A stretch of 64,000 nucleotides of DNA from Streptomyces spongiicola (GCF_003122365.1 NZ_CP029254.1:6946001-7010000), one strand, 5' to 3'. Shown: positions 8,366 through 17,538, counted from the first letter of the stretch. Notes: generated from the sequence alone by a model not told the origin. A program made the numbers and translations.

Positions 8366-9475
8366 ATGGAGACGGAGCTGAGCAAGAGACTGGGAGTCGA
8401 GCACGCCATCTTCGGCTTCACCCCGTTCCCCGCGGTCGCCGCCGCCATCAGCCGGGCCGGCGGCTTCGGCGTCCTGGGAGCGGTCCGCTACACCGCGCCC
8501 GGCGACCTCGCCCGGGACCTCGACTGGATGCAGGAGCACACCGGCGGCAGGCCGTACGGACTCGACGTCGTCATGCCGGCCGGGCGAGCCGAAGGCGCCA
8601 CCGAGGCAGAAGTCGAAGCCATGATCCCCGACGGGCACCGCCGGTTCGTCGAGGAGCTGCTCACCGCACACGGCGTACCCCCGCTGCCCGCGGGTGAGGC
8701 GTCCGGCTGGCGGATCACCGGCTGGCTGGAGCACGTCGCCCGCAGCCAGCTCGACGTCGCGTTCGACTACCCGATCCGTCTCCTCGCCAACGCCCTCGGC
8801 TCCCCGCCGCCCGACGTCGTCGCCCGGGCCCGCGACCGCGGGGTGCTCGTCGCCGCGCTCGCGGGCAGCGCGGCGCACGCCCGCCGCCACGCCGAGGCCG
8901 GCATCGACGTCGTCGTCGCCCAGGGCTACGAGGCGGGCGGCCACACCGGCGAGATCGCCTCCATGGTGCTCACTCCGGAGGTCGTCGACGCCGTCCGCCC
9001 GCTGCCGGTGCTCGCCGCCGGAGGCATCGGCAGCGGCGAGCAGATCGCCGCCGGACTGGCCCTGGGTGCCCAGGGCGTCTGGCTCGGCTCGATCTGGCTC
9101 ACCACCACCGAGGCCGACCTGCACTCCCGCGCCCTCACGGCGAAGCTGCTCGCCGCGGGCTCGGGCGACACCGTCCGCTCCCGCGCCCTCACCGGCAAGC
9201 CCGCCCGCCAGCTCCGCACCGCGTTCACCGACGCATGGGACGACCCCGGCGGACCCGGCGCCCTGCCCATGCCCCTCCAGGGGCTCCTCGTCGCCGAGGC
9301 CGTCTCCCGCATCCAGAAATGGGAGACCGAACCGCTCCTCGGCACCCCGGTGGGCCAGATCGTCGGCCGGATGACCTCGGAGCGGAGTGTCCGGCAGGTC
9401 TTCGACGATCTCACCCGCGGCTTCGAGCGCGCCGTCGACCGGGTCCAGCGCATCGCCGGAAGGAGCGGATCATGA
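8366..9475 (+). CDS. Nitronate monooxygenase family protein
   Basis: A 369-residue FMN-dependent TIM-barrel protein of the nitronate monooxygenase / 2-nitropropane dioxygenase family. Family features are the early SRAGGFGVLGA segment (about residues 29-39), VVVAQGYEAGGHTG (about 183-195) carrying the active-site His, and the phosphate-binding LAAGGIGSGEQIAAGLALGA (about 216-235). In actinobacterial catabolic clusters, members of this family often act on unsaturated CoA thioesters or related intermediates rather than nitroalkanes. The stop overlaps the start of the acyl-CoA synthetase (ATGA), indicating translational coupling. A candidate operator lies just upstream. No strong Shine-Dalgarno precedes the ATG at 8366. 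Confidence 0.88.
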   Translation: METELSKRLGVEHAIFGFTPFPAVAAAISRAGGFGVLGAVRYTAPGDLARDLDWMQEHTGGRPYGLDVVMPAGRAEGATEAEVEAMIPDGHRRFVEELLTAHGVPPLPAGEASGWRITGWLEHVARSQLDVAFDYPIRLLANALGSPPPDVVARARDRGVLVAALAGSAAHARRHAEAGIDVVVAQGYEAGGHTGEIASMVLTPEVVDAVRPLPVLAAGGIGSGEQIAAGLALGAQGVWLGSIWLTTTEADLHSRALTAKLLAAGSGDTVRSRALTGKPARQLRTAFTDAWDDPGGPGALPMPLQGLLVAEAVSRIQKWETEPLLGTPVGQIVGRMTSERSVRQVFDDLTRGFERAVDRVQRIAGRSGS

Positions 9476-11112
9476 GTGAGCGGGATTCGGGAGCCCCCCG
9501 TGCGGACTCGGGAGCCCCCCGTGCGGACTCGGGAGCCCCCCGTGCGGACTCTGGACCCCCGCGGCCGGACTCCCCCGGGGGCTTCTGGGCACAGGCCACC
9601 GCCGATCCGGCACGGACGGTGCTGATCGCACCCGGCGGCGAGGAGTGGACCGCCGGACGGCTGCACGGCGACGCCAACCGCCTCGTGCACGGGCTGCGCG
9701 CCGCGGGGCTGCGACGGGGCGACGCCTTCGCCGTCGTCCTCCCCAACGGCGTCGAGTTCCTCACCGCCTACCTCGCCGCCACCCAGGCCGGCTTCTACCT
9801 CGTCCCCGTCAACCACCATCTCACCGGCCCGGAGGCCGCCTGGATCGTCGCCGACTCCGGAGCCGAGGTGCTCATCGCGCACGCACGCTTCGGTGCGGCC
9901 GCGGCCGCGGCCGCCGACGAGGCGGGTCTGCCGGCGAACCGGCGCTACGCCGTGGGCGGGGTGGACGGCTTCCGGCCGTACGCCGCACTCCTCGACGGGC
10001 AGCCCGCGGCACCGCCCGCGGACCGCACCCTCGGCTGGGTCATGAACTACACCTCCGGCACCACCGGCCGGCCCCGGGGCGTCCGCCGCCCCCTGCCCGG
10101 GACGCCGCCGGAGGAGACGCATCTGGGCGGGTTCCTCGGCATCTTCGGCATCAGGCCCTTCGACGGCAACGTCCACCTGGTGTGCTCGCCGATGTACCAC
10201 ACCGCCGTGCTCCAGTTCGCGGGAGCGTCACTGCACCTCGGCCACCGGCTGGTGCTGATGGACAAGTGGACGCCCGAGGAGATGCTGCGGCTCGTCGACA
10301 CCCACGCCTGCACCCACACCCATATGGTCCCCACCCAGTTCCACCGGCTGCTCGCGCTGCCCGAGGAGGTACGGGCCCGATACGACGTCAGCTCCATGCG
10401 GCACGCCGTCCACAGCGCCGCGCCCTGCCCCGGCCGGGTGAAGCGGGCGATGATCGAATGGTGGGGGCACTGCGTCGAGGAGTACTACGCGGCCAGCGAG
10501 GGCGGAGGCGCCTTCGCCACGGCCGAGGACTGGCTGAAGAAGCCGGGCACGGTCGGCCGGGCCTGGCCCATCAGCGAACTCGCCGTCTTCGACGACGACG
10601 GCAACCGGCTGCCGCCCGGTGAGGTCGGCACCGTCTACATGAAGATGTCGACCGGCGGCTTCAGCTACCACAGGGACGAGGCCAAGACCCGCGGCAACCG
10701 CATCGGCGACTTCTTCACGGTCGGCGACCTCGGCCTGCTCGACGAGGACGGCTACCTCTTCCTCCGCGACCGCAGGATCGACATGATCATCTCGGGCGGC
10801 GTCAACATCTATCCCGCCGAGATCGAGTCCGTGCTGCTCGGCCACCCCGCCGTCGCCGACGCCGCCGTGTTCGGCATCCCGCACGCCGACTGGGGCGAGG
10901 AGGTCAAGGCCGTCGTCGAGCCGGCCGAGGGCCATGCCCCAGGACCCGGCCTCTCCACAGCCATCCTCACCCACTGCGAGCACCACCTCGCCGGCTACAA
11001 ACGCCCCAGAAGCGTGGACTTCGTAGACGCCATGCCACGCGACCCCAACGGCAAGCTCTACAAGCGCCGCCTGCGGGACCCGTACTGGGAGGGACGCGAC
11101 CGCCCGGTGTGA
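9472..11112 (+). CDS. Acyl-CoA synthetase (AMP-forming, class I adenylating)
   Basis: A 546-residue ligase that would activate a carboxylic acid as its CoA thioester through an acyl-adenylate. The P-loop-like motif YTSGTTGRPRG is at residues 193-203. The adenylate motif region is EYYAASEGGG, with the hinge near VGDLGLLDEDGYLFLRDR. The closing segment is IISGGVNIYPAEIE, and the catalytic lysine lies near the end in DPNGKLYKRRL. The start overlaps the preceding stop (ATGA). The first 34 residues are a repeat-derived extension (SGAPRAD units) not expected in the family. Together with the upstream nitronate monooxygenase it forms a two-gene unit, probably for breakdown of an acid such as a fatty, branched or cyclic carboxylate. 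Confidence 0.88.
   Translation: MSERDSGAPRADSGAPRADSGAPRADSGPPRPDSPGGFWAQATADPARTVLIAPGGEEWTAGRLHGDANRLVHGLRAAGLRRGDAFAVVLPNGVEFLTAYLAATQAGFYLVPVNHHLTGPEAAWIVADSGAEVLIAHARFGAAAAAAADEAGLPANRRYAVGGVDGFRPYAALLDGQPAAPPADRTLGWVMNYTSGTTGRPRGVRRPLPGTPPEETHLGGFLGIFGIRPFDGNVHLVCSPMYHTAVLQFAGASLHLGHRLVLMDKWTPEEMLRLVDTHACTHTHMVPTQFHRLLALPEEVRARYDVSSMRHAVHSAAPCPGRVKRAMIEWWGHCVEEYYAASEGGGAFATAEDWLKKPGTVGRAWPISELAVFDDDGNRLPPGEVGTVYMKMSTGGFSYHRDEAKTRGNRIGDFFTVGDLGLLDEDGYLFLRDRRIDMIISGGVNIYPAEIESVLLGHPAVADAAVFGIPHADWGEEVKAVVEPAEGHAPGPGLSTAILTHCEHHLAGYKRPRSVDFVDAMPRDPNGKLYKRRLRDPYWEGRDRPV
9484..9546 (+). repeat. 21-bp in-frame tandem repeat, 3 copies, inside ligase N-terminus
   Basis: Units 9484-9504, 9505-9525 and 9526-9546; the last two are identical and the first differs by one base. 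Being a multiple of three, the array adds the heptapeptide DSGAPRA three times right after the start codon without shifting frame. Confidence 0.9.
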
Positions 11113-11230
11113 CGGCGAGCCGGAGCCGGTGAGCCGGAGCCGGCGCGGCTGCCCGGTGCTGCCCGCGCTCACCGCCGTGTTCAGCGCCCTGGCCCTGGTC
11201 CCCGGCCGGGCCGCCCTGCTCCAGGGCGCC

Positions 11231-11317
11231 GCTCCCCGCGGGTGCGCGGAGCGGCCCATCCCGCGCGTGCTGGTGGTCACCTCGGTGGTCCGCTCCCCGC
11301 GGGTGCGCGGAGCGGCC
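11231..11317. repeat. Duplicated 26-bp hairpin element downstream of ligase
   Basis: Two identical 26-bp direct repeats, 11231-11256 and 11292-11317, with starts 61 bp apart. Each contains an imperfect hairpin of GCTCC against GGAGC. They follow the ligase stop at 11112 by about 120-200 bp and could act as a double terminator. The rest of 11113-11550 shows no gene; a C9 homopolymer lies near 11420. Confidence 0.6.
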
Positions 11318-11550
11318 GGCCTCGTCAGCCGGGTGCTGCCGGCCGCCTTCAGCCTCCACTTCCCCTCCCCTCCGCGCCCTGCCGTCCTTCAGCCCCTGAC
11401 GACGCGTGCGGCGGCGAAACGCCCCCCCCCGCGCACCGGGTCCGCCGTGCCGACCGGGCCGGGTCCTCAGCGCCGACCGGGCCCGGTCGGCCGCGGCCGG
11501 GTGGAGACGGGTGGGGCCGGGTGGGGGACCCGCGACCCGGCGGTGCGCGC

Positions 11551-11733
11551 CTACCGGCCGGGCGGGAACTGCTGCGCCTGCTGGGTGTACGTACCGGCCG
11601 ACGCCGCTTTCGGCCGGATCAGCTGCTCCAGACCGCGCAGGGTCTGCTCGGCCTCCTGGCGCACCTGGGCGGGCACATCACCGCGTTCGGTGACGAGCCG
11701 GTCGTAGATCGGCGCCTCCTGCCACACAGCCAA
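11551..11733 (-). CDS. Small hypothetical protein (60 aa)
   Basis: A 60-residue soluble, charged, probably helical product (opening AVWQEAPIYDRLVTERGDV). TTG at 11733 is the proposed start because AAAGGG lies at suitable spacing upstream; an in-frame GTG at 11727 is an alternative. The frame has normal Streptomyces third-position G+C bias, unlike its surroundings, and reads like a conserved small Streptomyces protein, though I cannot assign a domain. A perfect 22-bp palindrome sits at 11757-11778, about 23 bp before the start, where an operator would be expected. No partner gene is adjacent. Confidence 0.6.
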   Translation of the reverse strand: MAVWQEAPIYDRLVTERGDVPAQVRQEAEQTLRGLEQLIRPKAASAGTYTQQAQQFPPGR

Positions 11734-11756
11734 CCAGCCCTTTCCCCATACGAGTT

Positions 11757-11778
11757 CCGCCTCCGGTACCGGAGGCGG
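11757..11778. promoter_or_regulatory. Perfect 22-bp palindrome upstream of small gene
   Basis: The left arm CCGCCTCCGGT and right arm ACCGGAGGCGG meet with no spacer at the centre of a GGTACC. It lies directly ahead of the TTG at 11733 on the minus strand. A spacer-free 22-bp palindrome is more like a dimeric repressor site than a terminator, since a hairpin without a loop folds poorly and it is 5' of the gene. Confidence 0.55.
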
Positions 11779-11869
11779 CTGCCGAGCTTAGTCGGTCCGC
11801 GGCGCCGTCCCGAAACCGGCCCGTCGAAGCCGCCCGACCGCTTCCCGGGCCCGCTCGGGGACAACGGCG

Positions 11870-11932
11870 CGGTCCGGCGCCCCGGGACGACGGTCCGGCG
11901 CCCCGGGACGACGGGCCGGTACCGCGGGACGA
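11870..11932. repeat. 21-bp tandem repeat, 3 copies plus partial
   Basis: Units begin at 11870, 11891 and 11912; the first two are identical and a fourth decayed unit starts at 11933. A further looser duplication of about 33 bp lies near 12015 and 12058. The stretch 11779-12162 between the small gene and the hydrolase has no supported gene. Confidence 0.85.
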
Positions 11933-12162
11933 CGGGCCGGCACCCCGGCACCGCCGCGGGGCATCGCGAGCCGGCCGGCGGAGCGTTCGGTCCGGGCGCC
12001 CCGGATCCACGTCACCGGTCCGGGCGTCAAGGCACCGGCATCCGGACGCCCGCCACCCGTCCGGGCGTCAGGGCACCGGCACCCGGACGGCCGGCCGCGC
12101 GGCGCCTCCGGCGGGCGCCCGACCCGTTGGCGGGATCGACGCAGCCCGGCGAGGATCACCGT

Positions 12163-13041
12163 ATGCCGACCTTCCCCGCGCACGACGGCACGGCGCTCGC
12201 CTACCACACCGAGGGCGAGGGCGAGCCGCTGCTCTGCCTCCCCGGCGGCCCCATGCGCGCCTCTGCGTACCTCGGTGATCTCGGCGGGCTGACCGCGGAC
12301 CGCCGGCTCATCCGGCTCGACCTGCGCGGCACCGGCGACTCCGCGGTCCCCGACGACGAGGGCACGTACCGCTGCGACCGGCTGGTCGACGACGTCGAGG
12401 CGCTGCGCGAGCACTGCGGGTTCGACCGCGCCGACGTCCTCGCCCACTCGGCGGGAGCCAACCTCGCCCTCCTGTACGCGGCGGCGTACCCCGCACGGGT
12501 GAAGTCCCTCGTCCTCGTCACCCCCGGCGCCCGCGCCCTCGGGATCGCCGCCACCCGGGAGGACCGGCGGGGCGCGGTCGCACTGCGCCGCGGCGAGCCC
12601 TGGTACGAGGCCGGCCGCGCGGCCTGGGAGGCGCTACTCGGCGGGGCGGAACCCGACGACCTCTGGCCGGACGTCGTGCCCTTCATGTACGGCCGCTGGG
12701 ACGCCGCCGCCCGGAAGCACGCCGCGGACGACGCACACCAGACCAACCCGCACGCGCGCGGCGGCTACCACGCCGACGGCGCGTTCGACCCGGACGCCAC
12801 GCGCAGGGCGCTCGCCGCGCTGGAAGCGCCCGTCCTCGTGATCGCCGGCGAGTACGACGGCGCTCCCACCCCCGCCCGCGCGCGCGAGATCGCCGCCGTG
12901 TTCCCGCACGGCGGGGCGGCCGTGCAGTCCGGCGCCGGCCACTACCCGTGGCTGGACGACCCCGCCGCCTTCCGCCGCACCGTGGCCGACTTCCCGGGGG
13001 CCGGGACCGACTTCCCGGAGACCGGGGGACGCCCGCCGTGA
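12163..13041 (+). CDS. Alpha/beta hydrolase
   Basis: A 292-residue alpha/beta-fold hydrolase, cytoplasmic (no signal peptide). The oxyanion-loop region is LLCLPGGPMRASAYL. The nucleophile elbow is AHSAG, with Ala in place of the first Gly of GxSxG. The likely catalytic Asp is in AGEYDGAPTP and the His in GAGHYPWLDDP. The sequence resembles proline iminopeptidase-like and chloroperoxidase-like members, so peptidase, esterase or lactonase activity are all possible. The ATG at 12163 follows GGCGAGGATCACCGT, a reasonable ribosome site. The last ten or so residues (PGAGTDFPETG) look repeat-derived. It stands alone ahead of the threonine catabolism genes. Confidence 0.82.
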   Translation: MPTFPAHDGTALAYHTEGEGEPLLCLPGGPMRASAYLGDLGGLTADRRLIRLDLRGTGDSAVPDDEGTYRCDRLVDDVEALREHCGFDRADVLAHSAGANLALLYAAAYPARVKSLVLVTPGARALGIAATREDRRGAVALRRGEPWYEAGRAAWEALLGGAEPDDLWPDVVPFMYGRWDAAARKHAADDAHQTNPHARGGYHADGAFDPDATRRALAALEAPVLVIAGEYDGAPTPARAREIAAVFPHGGAAVQSGAGHYPWLDDPAAFRRTVADFPGAGTDFPETGGRPP

Positions 13042-13172
13042 AGCTCCGCTGTCGGCCCGCTTAAGAAGATCTCGATGGACTGAACGCCGGACGCTCGGCA
13101 GATTGGTGCACATCACCCCACGCCGGGACGTCATGCCTGGTCACCCCCCTCGCCCCGCCTGGAGCCGCACCC

Positions 13173-14201
13173 ATGAAGGCACTCGTCAAGCAGTACGCCC
13201 AGCCCGGGCTGTGGCTCATGGACGTCCCCGAGCCCGAGTACGGCCCCGGCGATGTGCTGATCAAGGTCCTGCGCACCGGCATCTGCGGGACCGACCTCCA
13301 CATCCGCTCCTGGGACGGCTGGGCGCAGCAGGCGATCTCCACCCCGCTCGTGGCCGGCCACGAGTTCGTCGGAGAGGTCGCCGCCGTCGGTGCCGACGTC
13401 GCGGACATCGCCGTCGGCGACCTGGTCAGCGGCGAGGGCCACCTGGTCTGCGGGAAGTGCCGGAACTGCCTCGCCGGCCGCCGCCATCTCTGCCGCAGCA
13501 CGGTCGGGCTGGGCGTGGGCCGCGACGGCGCGTTCGCCGAGTACGTCTGCCTGCCCGCGTCGAACGTCTGGGTGCACCGCACCCGGGTCGACCTGGACAT
13601 CGCCGCGATCTTCGACCCCTTCGGCAACGCGGTGCACACCGCCCTGTCGTTCCCGCTCGTCGGCGAGGACGTCCTGATCACCGGGGCCGGCCCGATCGGC
13701 GTCATGGCGGCGGCCGTCGCCCGCCACGCGGGCGCCCGCAACGTCGTGGTCACCGATGTGAGCGAGCCGCGGCTGGAGCTGGCCCGCAAGGCCGGAGCCA
13801 CGCTCACCGTCAACGTCGCGGAGTCCGGCATCGCCGAGGCCCAGCGCACGCTCGGTCTCAGGGAGGGCTTCGACGTCGGCCTGGAGATGTCCGGCCGCCC
13901 CGAGGCCGTACGCGACATGATCGACAACATGACGCACGGCGGCCGGATCGCGATGCTGGGCCTGCCGGCGGAGGGGTTCGCCGTCGACTGGTCGCGGATC
14001 GTCACCTCGATGATCACGATCAAGGGCATCTACGGCCGCGAGATGTTCGAGACCTGGTACGCGATGACGGTGCTCCTGGAGGGCGGGCTCGACCTCAGCC
14101 CGGTGATCACCGGCAGCTACGGCTACCGGGACTTCGACGCCGCCTTCGACGAGGCCGCCACCGCCCGCAGCGGCAAGATCATTCTCGACTGGACCGCCTG
14201 A
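13173..14201 (+). CDS. tdh: L-threonine 3-dehydrogenase
   Basis: Oxidises L-threonine to 2-amino-3-ketobutyrate with NAD+, in the cytoplasm. The 342 residues match the E. coli enzyme in length and landmarks. Catalytic zinc ligands are C38, H63 and E64, and the structural-zinc cysteines are C93, C96, C99 and C107 in CGKCRNC...C. The NAD-binding motif is VLITGAGPIGVMAAAVARHA. The next gene encodes the enzyme for the following step, 90 bp downstream, so the pair forms the threonine-to-glycine route. CTGGAG precedes the ATG. The LysR gene at the end of the unit is the obvious candidate regulator. Confidence 0.95.
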   Translation: MKALVKQYAQPGLWLMDVPEPEYGPGDVLIKVLRTGICGTDLHIRSWDGWAQQAISTPLVAGHEFVGEVAAVGADVADIAVGDLVSGEGHLVCGKCRNCLAGRRHLCRSTVGLGVGRDGAFAEYVCLPASNVWVHRTRVDLDIAAIFDPFGNAVHTALSFPLVGEDVLITGAGPIGVMAAAVARHAGARNVVVTDVSEPRLELARKAGATLTVNVAESGIAEAQRTLGLREGFDVGLEMSGRPEAVRDMIDNMTHGGRIAMLGLPAEGFAVDWSRIVTSMITIKGIYGREMFETWYAMTVLLEGGLDLSPVITGSYGYRDFDAAFDEAATARSGKIILDWTA

Positions 14202-14291
14202 CCCTCTCGACCCGGCGCGCGGCGGGTCCCCGCAGCGCCCATCGCACCAGCAGCCCGCAGCCCGCAGCCACATCCCAAGGGAGCACCCCGC

Positions 14292-15491
14292 ATGTACGCC
14301 TCCGTGCGCGACGACCTCCGCGCCACCCTCGACGAGATCCGCGCCGCCGGCCTCCACAAGCCCGAGCGGGTCATCGGCACCCCCCAGTCGGCCTCGGTGG
14401 CCGTCACCGCCGGCGGCGCCCCCGGTGAGGTGCTCAACTTCTGCGCCAACAACTACCTCGGGCTCGCCGACCACCCCGAGGTCGTCGCCGCCGCCAGGGA
14501 AGCCCTCGACCGCTGGGGCTACGGCATGGCCTCCGTCCGCTTCATCTGCGGAACCCAGGAGGTCCACAAGGAACTCGAGAGCCGCCTGTCCGCGTTCCTC
14601 GGCCAGGAGGACACGATCCTCTACTCCTCCTGCTTCGACGCCAACGGCGGTGTCTTCGAGACCCTCCTCGGCCCCGAGGACGCCGTGATCTCAGACGCCC
14701 TCAACCACGCCAGCATCATCGACGGCATCCGCCTGTCCAAGGCCGCCCGCTTCCGCTACGCCAACCGCGACATGGCCGAGCTGGAGGCCCGCCTCAAGGA
14801 GGCCACCGAGGGCGGAGCCCGCCGCAGGCTGATCGTCACCGACGGCGTGTTCTCCATGGACGGATACGTGGCGCCGCTGCCCGAGATCTGCGACCTGGCC
14901 GACCGCTACGACGCCATGGTCATGGTCGACGACTCGCACGCCGTCGGCTTCGTCGGTCCCGGCGGCCGCGGCACCCCCGAACTGCACGGCGTCATGGACC
15001 GCGTCGACATCATCACCGGAACCCTCGGCAAGGCCCTCGGCGGCGCCTCCGGAGGCTATGTCGCGGCCCGTGCCGAGATCGTCGAACTGCTGCGCCAGCG
15101 CTCCCGCCCCTACCTCTTCTCCAACTCCCTCGCCCCGGTGATCGCCGCCGCCTCGCTCAAGGTCCTCGACCTGCTGGAGTCGGCGGGCGACCTGCGCGGG
15201 AAGCTCGCCGCGAACACCGCGCTCTTCCGCCGCCGGATGGCCGAGGAGGGCTTCGAGATCCTCCCCGGCGACCACGCGATCGCCCCCGTCATGATCGGCG
15301 ACGCCGCCGAGGCGGGCCGCATGGCGGAGCTGCTGCTGGAGCGCGGGGTCTACGTGATCGGCTTCTCCTACCCGGTCGTCCCCATGGGCCGGGCCCGCAT
15401 CAGGGTCCAGCTCTCCGCAGCGCACTCCACCGAGGACGTGGAGCGGGCCGTGGCGGCGTTCGCGGACGCCCGGGCGACAATGGCAGGGTGA
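14292..15491 (+). CDS. kbl: Glycine C-acetyltransferase (2-amino-3-ketobutyrate CoA ligase)
   Basis: Cleaves 2-amino-3-ketobutyrate with CoA to glycine and acetyl-CoA; a PLP enzyme of the alpha-oxoamine synthase family. The product is 399 residues against 398 in E. coli. The PLP lysine is K247 in ITGTLGKALGG, the cofactor-binding Asp is in MVMVDDSHAVG, and NFCANNYLGLADHP is the family opening. It follows tdh and is preceded by AGGGAG. Its TGA overlaps the GTG start of the LysR gene (GTGA), so the three genes are translationally linked. Confidence 0.96.
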   Translation: MYASVRDDLRATLDEIRAAGLHKPERVIGTPQSASVAVTAGGAPGEVLNFCANNYLGLADHPEVVAAAREALDRWGYGMASVRFICGTQEVHKELESRLSAFLGQEDTILYSSCFDANGGVFETLLGPEDAVISDALNHASIIDGIRLSKAARFRYANRDMAELEARLKEATEGGARRRLIVTDGVFSMDGYVAPLPEICDLADRYDAMVMVDDSHAVGFVGPGGRGTPELHGVMDRVDIITGTLGKALGGASGGYVAARAEIVELLRQRSRPYLFSNSLAPVIAAASLKVLDLLESAGDLRGKLAANTALFRRRMAEEGFEILPGDHAIAPVMIGDAAEAGRMAELLLERGVYVIGFSYPVVPMGRARIRVQLSAAHSTEDVERAVAAFADARATMAG

Positions 15492-16402
15492 TCGATCCTC
15501 GCAGGCTCCGCATTCTGCGCGCCGTGGCGGACCACCGTACGGTGACCGCCGCGGCCGCGGCGCTGTATCTGACCCCCTCGGCCGTCTCCCAGCAGCTCGC
15601 CGCGCTGGAGCAGGAGACCGGCCACACCCTGCTCATCCGCAGCGGCCGGGGCGTGACGCCGACCGCGGCCGGTGAGATCCTGCTCGGCCACGCCCACGAG
15701 GTCCTCTCCCAGCTGGAACGGGCGGAGGCGGAACTCGCCGCGTACGCGGGCGGCGCGGCGGGCGAGGTCACGGCGGCCTCCTTCGCCACCGGGATCGCGG
15801 AGGTGCTCGCCCCGGCGCTCGGACGGCTCGCCCTCGACCATCCCGGTATCCGGGTGCGCGTCCGTGACGCGGAGGGCGACGAGAGCCTGCCGATGGTGCT
15901 CGACGGGGAGGCCGATCTGGCCCTGGCCGTGGAGTACCGGGGCGCCCCGCGCGAGGACGACCTCCGCCTCGCCCGGGTCCCGCTGTACGCGGAACCCTTC
16001 GACGCGGTGCTGCACTGCGGCCACCCCCTCGCGGACGGCGGCGGGGTGGAGCTGGCGGCCCTCGCCGACAGCGACTGGATCGGCCCCTACCCCGGCAACC
16101 CCTGCCACGACGTCATGCTCCTGGCCTGCGAACTCGCCGGTTTCCAGCCCCGTCTCACGCATTCCTCCGACGACTTCCGGGCCGTGGTGGCCCTGGCCGG
16201 GGCGGGCGCCGGAGTGGCCCTCGTACCCCGGTCGGCGCTGCGCGGCATGGAGCTGAAGGACACGGTCGTCCTCCCGGTCGCGGGCCCCGCCGCCACCCGG
16301 CGCGTCTTCGCGGCGGTCCGGCGCGGGTCGGAGAGCCATCCGCTGCTCAGCCCCGTCCTCAAGGCCCTGTCCGGGGCGGCGGCGGGGCTGACCATCGGCT
16401 GA
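15488..16402 (+). CDS. LysR family transcriptional regulator
   Basis: A 304-residue LysR-type regulator. The N-terminal winged helix (about residues 1-60) has RRLRILRAVADHRTVTAAA and the recognition region LTPSAVSQQLAALEQ. The remainder is a periplasmic-binding-like effector domain. The GTG start overlaps the kbl stop by 4 bp. LysR genes placed at the end of an operon, rather than divergent, are less usual; control of tdh-kbl by threonine or glycine level is plausible but inferred only from position. Confidence 0.9.
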   Translation: MIDPRRLRILRAVADHRTVTAAAAALYLTPSAVSQQLAALEQETGHTLLIRSGRGVTPTAAGEILLGHAHEVLSQLERAEAELAAYAGGAAGEVTAASFATGIAEVLAPALGRLALDHPGIRVRVRDAEGDESLPMVLDGEADLALAVEYRGAPREDDLRLARVPLYAEPFDAVLHCGHPLADGGGVELAALADSDWIGPYPGNPCHDVMLLACELAGFQPRLTHSSDDFRAVVALAGAGAGVALVPRSALRGMELKDTVVLPVAGPAATRRVFAAVRRGSESHPLLSPVLKALSGAAAGLTIG

Positions 16403-16565
16403 AGGGCGCGGCAGGCGGTCCCGCGTACGAGGTACCCGGAGCGGGATCTGCACCCGGCTGACGGGCGCGTACGGGGGCGGGCCCAACCGCACACCACCCA
16501 CCCCCGAGGAGCAGAGGCCGGCCGGCGGGCGCCGCGGGACGACCCACCGTCACCGCCGCAACCCC

Positions 16566-16640
16566 GGGCCGGCCTCACCTGGGCCGGTGTCGCCCGGGCC
16601 GGTGTCGCCCGGGCCGGCGTCACCCGGGCCGGTGTCACCC
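16566..16640. repeat. 15-bp tandem repeat, 5 copies
   Basis: Five 15-bp units of the type GGGCCGGTGTCGCCC begin at 16566, 16581, 16596, 16611 and 16626; the second and third are identical. They lie in the 329-bp gap 16403-16731 between the converging LysR and GNAT genes, where no gene is supported. Read on the minus strand they give a collagen-like pattern of Gly-Asp-Thr-Gly-Pro, but no start or ribosome site supports translation. Confidence 0.88.
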
Positions 16641-16731
16641 GGCCGGCGGGCACGCGGGGCGGCCGCCCCGGGGCACGTGGCGGCGGGGCTGACCACCGGC
16701 TGACGGGCGCGCGGTGGCCGCCGCGAGGCGG

Positions 16732-17538
16732 TCAACGAACCCGGGCGGGCCGCCCCGGCCGGTACAGGAACGGCGTGGTCGTGGTCAGCGCGGTGAACCC
16801 CAGCCGCTCCAGGATCGGCCGGCTCGACGGCAGCGCGTCCACCTGGAGGAAACGGTGGCCCCGCTCCGCGGCGAGCCTCGCGCGGAGGGCCACCGAGGCC
16901 CGGTACAGACCGCGACCGCGCCACTGGGGTGCCGTGCCGCCGCCCCAGAGGCCCGCGAAGTCCCGGCCGGGTGCCGACTCCAGCCGCGAGGACCCCACCG
17001 GTTCCCCGCCCGCGGTCGCCACCACGGCCACCGCCGTCCGCGGAGCCGGCGCCAGCTGCGTCAGCAGGTAGTCCCGCAACCAGGAGCCGTCGCGGGCGAA
17101 CGCCCGCTCGTAGGCGCGTGCGGCGAGGTCCACCCCGTCGGGGTCCGTCACCTCGCGGAGTTCCACGTCGGCGGGGAGTTCCACCCGCAGGTCCCGCAGT
17201 GCGTCGACCGAGGCCACCATCAGCGTCTCGGTGGGCTCCGGTTCGAACCCGGCGGCGAGCAGCCGGTCCGCCAGGTCGCCCGGCCGGTCGTGCCCGTAGA
17301 GCTTCCACTCGAACTCCCGGCCGAGGGAGGCGAAGTGGCGCACCTGCGCGGCGACGGCCCCGTCCGCCGTCGCCGCGTCCAGGTCCGACCAGACGACCCC
17401 GTCCCAGCCGCCCTGGTGCCCCGCGGTCTGCCGGACGACCCCGGCAACGTGCTCGATTCGAGCGCCCGGCCCGTCCGCCACCGCGCCCCGCCGCATCTGC
17501 CGGTCGTACCGCGCGAGGATCTCGCCATGCTGTTCCAT
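16732..17538 (-). CDS. GNAT family N-acetyltransferase
   Basis: A 268-residue acetyltransferase with a C-terminal GNAT fold (about residues 120-260). The acetyl-CoA binding segment is PQWRGRGLYRASVALRARLAAE, a Q/RxxGxG/A type loop. The preceding strand GLWGGGTAPQWR and the late FLQVDALPSSRPILERLGF are typical of GNATs acting on small molecules. The N-terminal half, including GREFEWKLYGHDRPGDLADRL, resembles the first half of tandem-GNAT proteins that has lost the CoA site. ATG 17538 has only a weak ribosome site. The substrate is unknown. Confidence 0.82.
   Translation of the reverse strand: MEQHGEILARYDRQMRRGAVADGPGARIEHVAGVVRQTAGHQGGWDGVVWSDLDAATADGAVAAQVRHFASLGREFEWKLYGHDRPGDLADRLLAAGFEPEPTETLMVASVDALRDLRVELPADVELREVTDPDGVDLAARAYERAFARDGSWLRDYLLTQLAPAPRTAVAVVATAGGEPVGSSRLESAPGRDFAGLWGGGTAPQWRGRGLYRASVALRARLAAERGHRFLQVDALPSSRPILERLGFTALTTTTPFLYRPGRPARVR

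Noticed and set aside
16550..16660. Collagen-like Gly-Asp-Thr-Gly-Pro repeats on the minus strand
   Set aside because: Produced by a 15-bp intergenic repeat; no start codon, ribosome site or conserved domain.
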